From Salticus scenicus (Eukaryota; Arthropoda; Arachnida; Araneae; Salticidae): 64,000 nt of DNA. Shown in pieces: positions 59,331 through 64,000 of the stretch; within the stretch, counting starts at the first letter, position 1, and the number at the start of each line of letters is the position of its first letter. The notes beneath the pieces were generated by a model that had not been told where the DNA came from, made no database searches, and saw nothing but the letters and a program-made list of their open reading frames with translations. A program made the position numbers and the translations under genes. The stretch spans positions 155,333,035-155,397,034 of the forward strand of contig OZ005648.1 in assembly GCA_963930645.1 (NCBI GenBank), in the 5' to 3' direction.

Positions 59331-62291
59331 ATATATATATATATATACATACACACTAGAAGTTCATCTGTACAGCAAAATAAATAAACAAAAATGAGCA
59401 AAATTATCAAGTTTCTTTTTTTCTAAAAACTTTATTTATGAAATTAAGGAAGTTAAAATCTTACAGTCAGTATATGACACTTATGCATATGAAACATTCA
59501 TGATGAGATCTATATAAATATTTGCAACTGAATATTACTTCTAATTAAGAAAACAATATAACAAAAAAAAAAAAAAAAAGTAATATACAATTGTTAATTA
59601 AACAAAACAATGGACAGAAGAAAAAATAATGAGCATGAAAAATGCACACTAGTATAGAAAGAGAATCTGTTAAATTGTGAAAGGATGTGTATTTATACTT
59701 TTGCACAAAATATTCTATTATTTTACAATGTTTTTAAATATATTTTGTTTGAAATGCAATCTCAGTAATAAAAATGCACATTTATGCAACAGCTGTTTTT
59801 GATCACAATAATTAAGTGCCTTCATGAAAAGAAAAAAATAGGCACAGGTGCAGTGTGAAAGCAGTTGAAAAATAAGGGGAAGGAACAATTAAATATATAG
59901 GGAAAATATTTAATATATCCTTTATTGAACAATCATTTAATCTCTCTCTCTCTCTGTTTTTCCTAATTATTATTATTTTTAATAAATAATTAGAAAAAAA
60001 AAAAATCTTTATAAATTAATAAATTGTTACTTGGAATAAAAATTTTTCTAAAACTTTTTTGTTAATTAGAAAACAGTCCTTTAACTAGTTGACTTATACT
60101 GTTTCTTTAAAATGTACTCTTTTTATAACATTAAATAAGAAAATTTTGTATATATGTCTCAACTTTATTGAAACATTAATCACAAGGTTTACCTGGATTT
60201 CGTTTTTTGACCTGAAACAGCTGTTGCACATTTTTATAATTTATAGTATTTACAGATAAAGATATTTATTATTACTTATAATTTAAATTTAATCAGATTT
60301 ACATAAAGATGGTTTCAAATTTACGCTAATATAAGAAAAAAGAAAAATAATTCATAGATTAATTATTTATTATAAGAATTTTTTTTTTAAATATATGTCA
60401 CACATAAACCATGCTTTTGTTTTTTGAGATGTTTAGCACATATGTGCAAGTAAAAACAATTTTACTTTGAATTTAATTCAATTACAGAACACTTTTGATT
60501 TGATCAAATTCAAAATATTATACACTGTAAAAAATCAAGCAATATAAAATTATTTTTAATAATTGTGTCACATTCAACAAGTTAATCTTCATGTTTTGAT
60601 TTGCGGTCAATATCTTATTTTTTGTAAATAGGAAAATTTCCAATTAGAATTAAGGAAAAAATAAAAAAAAATTACATACTTTTAAAATACCAATACTTCT
60701 TTTAGTTAAAAAAAAAAAGTAATGTTTCATTTACTGCTTAAAACAATTTTAAATAAATGATGACCGCATATTTAAAATTTTTAGTTAATTTACTCATTGT
60801 ATAAGGAAAGTACACTATCCTTAAATATTTCTTCTAGTTCCCAGAATGTTCGGGAAATTTCTCGTAACTCCTTAACCAATCACATTAGAATGGCCATCTT
60901 TGGTATATCGATAAGGATTTTCTCGCCAAGGGCAAAAAAGCGCCAGATGTGGTGCCAAACCCATTACCTGCCTATTGGAGCTTTTTAATGCATTTTAAAG
61001 GGAAAATTAAAATATTTTAATGCGGAAAAGAGCTGGAAATGCAGAAAATTGACATTTTATCGACTTAATAAGCCTCTTTGAAAGAATTTATACAAAAATA
61101 AATACAATTATTTACAATTTCGTAACAATACACATTGATAAAGTGCTAATGTAGTTAGTTCTATAGCTATGATTCAACAAAAAATTTAAAAACATGGTTT
61201 ATAAAAAGTTTTTTTTATCTTATAACTATTTTCTAGTTATTTTACACTTTTATTTATTTCTTTTTTTAATTATTCTCCAAGAAAAATACTGTGACACTTT
61301 AACATAACAATTGAAATTAGCATGTAAATTTACAATGTATTACTTATAATAAACATTTAAAAATTCATATGTAATAGAAAGTCTCATAACAAAAAATTAA
61401 ATTATAACTTTTCCTATAACGATTAAATATTTTATTATGGCTAAAATGATGAAACAATATTAGGATATTTTGAGAAGACTTTAAATACTATTTATACAAA
61501 TATCAAATAACTTTATTCATTACTATTATTTTTTAAACACTTTATAGGAATCAAAAGAGAGAGAATATATAAATAAATAAATAAATAATAATAAAAACAC
61601 TTTTACTATTTTTCTTTTTGCCAGTTTGTATTAATTTCATCTTAAATTTCTGTTTTGTCTTGTAATGATCGAACCTTTTACTAATTGGACATTCCAAAAG
61701 CATAACATTTTAAAGTGAGACCAATATAAAAACAAAAATGAAAAGAGGAGAAAAAAAAAAAGCATGGCAACTTAATAACATTTAATTTTCAAACCAACCT
61801 TTTATTGATTTAAAATTTGTGAGTTTAAAAAAAAAAATAAATAAAAATAAAAATGTCTGATTCTATCATTGCTAAATTAAAGAAGAAGAAGAAAAAAAAA
61901 TTTTTTTTTAACTAGAATGAATAAGAACGGATCAAGATTAGAATAAAATTAGTTTAAAAAGTCATAAAAATGAAAAATATATAAAACTGTTCTATTAATC
62001 TATATATGCGTGTGTGTGTGTGTGCATGTGAGTAAGAAATACCTATAAAAACATTTATTTAGCTTCTAATTTTGAGCAAACTAAATGTAATCCATATCTA
62101 AGTATAAGCTCATAAACATCTGGTATTTACATTTTTTTTTTTTTTTCCAATATAAGCAATCTATTTTTAATTTTACTAATTTATTTACATCTGCAAAAAT
62201 TATTATTTGATAAATACAGAACATTGATTCATAAAGATAACTAAAAATCAAAAAGAGAAATGCAAAGCATCTCAAAATTAAGTCCAGCTAC

Positions 62292-62354
<63 letters not shown>

Positions 62355-63040
62355 TTTTTTTAAAGGGGAAGAAAGTGTAAAATAAGAAAAAATACACTGA
62401 ACTTCAATTGTTTATATTTTACATGCAGAGAATATTTATATTCAGAAAATAAAGCTTTTCCTCTAATTAAAATTATTTAAATAAAAATTTATTTTTATAT
62501 TATTGCTTCTCTCTTTCTCTTGTTGTTTCACCACTCATGTAAAATACTATGTTACAAGCATTAAACATGGCAAAAAATACTCTACTACATTTGGTTAAAC
62601 TGGTGAAAAATTATTAATTTACTGAAAAGTTTCTTAATATACCCATGAATTATTAACAACAATATGCATTTCAAAGTACAAGCACTTTCATCATTTAGAT
62701 CAGAGAAGATATTCAACATTTTCAAAGTAGAGGCAGAAACTTACAACTGCCTCTTCCTAAAAATTGCATTTAACTGAATCGTGGAAATGTTTACACTTCT
62801 GAAATGCAGAGCTTTGTTAATAATTTCATGTAGTGCAGTGCAAGATCTTTATAACACAATTCTATATAATGCATTTCTCCATATAACATAAAACTTCTCG
62901 GACATAAGCAATGAATTTTGCAGTTATGAAGCACTTTCATTCCCATATTGTAAAAAAACTATTACTCTCTGAAGGATTAAATGTTGTTATTTTTTCTTTA
63001 TCCCATAATTTGAAGTTTTTTAATGAAATAAGAGTTGTTA

Positions 63041-63077
<37 letters not shown>

Positions 63078-63480
63078 GTATTATAATAAATGATTTGACC
63101 CAGGCATATTTGAACTATGTTTATAAAGTAAATTGTCAATGAAATTTATAATCTGTTCAATTTCTGTTCCAAGGAATGTAACTTTAAGATACTCAAATCT
63201 ATCTTGATATTTTTCAGACACATATATACAAGATAAGTTTAAGGATGTGTTGAATGTGATCTATATTCTAAATAATGCAAAACCTCATGTTTTTAGGTTT
63301 GTGTTACAAAGATCTTCTACTGTATCGAGAAACTTTTAAAGAAATTATTAAACAATACTCCATTTACATAAAATAGAAAAAAAAAAAAGATCTTGGGTTG
63401 GGTTGTCTATGATAATTTTTAGTATATTAAAGTTCTTTACACTAGGACTTGCATATATCTATGCATTATATGCAAATATC
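59331..63480. other. AT-rich stretch with simple repeats
   Basis: No gene recognised. 60796-61160 is an inverted relative of 5280-5490 ('tcgataaggattttctcgcc', 'aagcctctttgaaagaattt'). Simple repeats: (TC)n 59942-59955, (TG)n 62008-62023, A28 62292-62319, (ATTT)n 62326-62353, T29 63045-63073. The low repeat content compared with the rest would fit unique intergenic or intronic DNA. Confidence 0.4.
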
Positions 63481-63489
63481 TAAGCATGA

Positions 63490-63562
63490 ATCAAGAAACC
63501 AAACCTGACACCAGGGAACTAAAGGCCAGAGTGTTAACTATTCTGCCACCTGTTGGGTTTGG
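63490..63562 (-). mobile_element. SINE-like tRNA head, minus strand
   Basis: On the minus strand A-box-like TGGCAGAATAGTTAACA (63548-63532) is followed 26 nt later by a weak B-box GGTTTGGTTTC (63505-63495). This spacing fits a tRNA-derived promoter. The tail of a SINE is not evident. Confidence 0.35.
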
Positions 63563-63705
63563 GGAAAAAAGGATGCATTTTTTTGGATTCTATGTAAAAA
63601 TTTTTTAAAGGTGTTTCTCTTGATGTAACTATTTCTATGCATAAACAGGTTTAATGAAATAACCATAAAATTTAATAGAAAGCATAAAATCACATTATTC
63701 TATTA

Positions 63706-63921
63706 TTAGCAAACCCATGTGAAATTTTCACAACTTCTTTCTTTCTTTTACATTTTTATTTATTTAACTTTGGGATGAAATCCTAATGTTAGTTAAACCA
63801 AATCATTCAAAGAAAAATTTCAAAGTAAAATTAATGTTTGACGATACAGTTTCATACTTCCTCAGGCAGAACAGTTTAGTATAAGACCCATATGGCATCT
63901 TTCAAATTTTTTACACCATGT
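63706..63921 (-). mobile_element. Helitron-like 3' end, subfamily 1, second copy
   Basis: Minus-strand end: hairpin TGTGAAATTTTCACA (63718-63732), then TGGGTTTG and CTAA (63706-63709). Colinear with 420-715 at the other end of the window, through to 'accatgttagcaatca'. Confidence 0.55.
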
Positions 63922-63929
63922 TAGCAATC

Positions 63930-64000
63930 ATAGGCGTAGCGTCGGGGGGGCACGAGGGGGCACGTGCCCCCTCAATCTTTCAGAACCTAAAAAATTTTTA
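63930..64000 (+). mobile_element. Possible DNA-repeat end, cut by window
   Basis: 'taggcgtagcgtcggggggg' followed by GGGGGCACGTGCCCCC, a perfect palindrome. The style resembles ends of animal hAT-like repeats such as 48003, but only 70 bp are visible. Confidence 0.3.

Noticed and set aside
60797..60988. Open frame starting in 'MYKESTLSLN'
   Set aside because: It overlaps an inverted copy of the repeat at 5280-5490 and has no protein signature.

Overview
AT-rich eukaryotic nuclear DNA, almost certainly from an animal. No intact host gene, rRNA, complete tRNA gene, operon or CRISPR array is supported. Long A/T tracts, (TA)n and (CA)n microsatellites, tRNA-like Pol III modules and many decayed transposons of animal type (pogo, hAT, PIF/Harbinger, Penelope-like, LTR retrotransposon, Helitron-like) all point to an arthropod-style intergenic or heterochromatic region. 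A chelicerate such as a spider is my guess from the style of the repeats; it is not proven here.

Layout. 1-5 kb: Helitron-like ends stacked on the minus strand (3' ends near 420, 735 and 1105; a 5' end near 4558) around a 105-bp-arm palindrome. 5.05-7.15 kb: an array built on a palindromic CAAGTGG..CCACTTG motif. 7.3-18.8 kb: a nested region whose outer 300-bp arms are inverted copies; inside it lie a hAT-like element (12748-13836, TSD GTTTTGAG) and a pogo-like element (14475-17070) with a broken transposase. 21.2-24.1 kb: a 149-bp tandem family, duplicated, with a G-rich minisatellite between the copies. 24.7-29.4 kb: two copies of a hairpin-started family arranged tail to tail, one carrying a 0.9-kb inverted-repeat element and an array of about 280-bp units. 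32.7-35.7 kb: two more hairpin/CTAG-type elements. 35.8-38.6 kb: two satellite arrays (about 263 bp and about 168 bp), the second hosting a 139-bp MITE. 40.8-41.6 kb: Penelope-like reverse-transcriptase remnant. 42.2-43.9 kb: one hairpin-started element inside another, giving an empty-site comparison with no target duplication. 44.8-51.3 kb: two related LTR-retrotransposon fragments with integrase remnants, separated by a Tigger-like element, the second split by a composite hAT-like element. 51.6-54.3 kb: two head-to-tail Harbinger-like elements, one keeping the start of a HARBI1-like nuclease. 55.5-57.9 kb: a hairpin/CTAG element split by a 1.47-kb element with ~460-bp terminal inverted repeats containing a tRNA-like promoter. 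58-64 kb: AT-rich sequence with a small MITE, a SINE-like head and another Helitron-like 3' end.

The window is best read as a layered insertion record. Relative ages can be ordered from what interrupts what. The most unusual recurring object is a set of elements that start with a perfect hairpin, end with a short hairpin followed by CTAG, carry internal tandem arrays, and in the one testable case inserted without a target-site duplication, as expected for rolling-circle (Helitron/Helentron-like) transposons.
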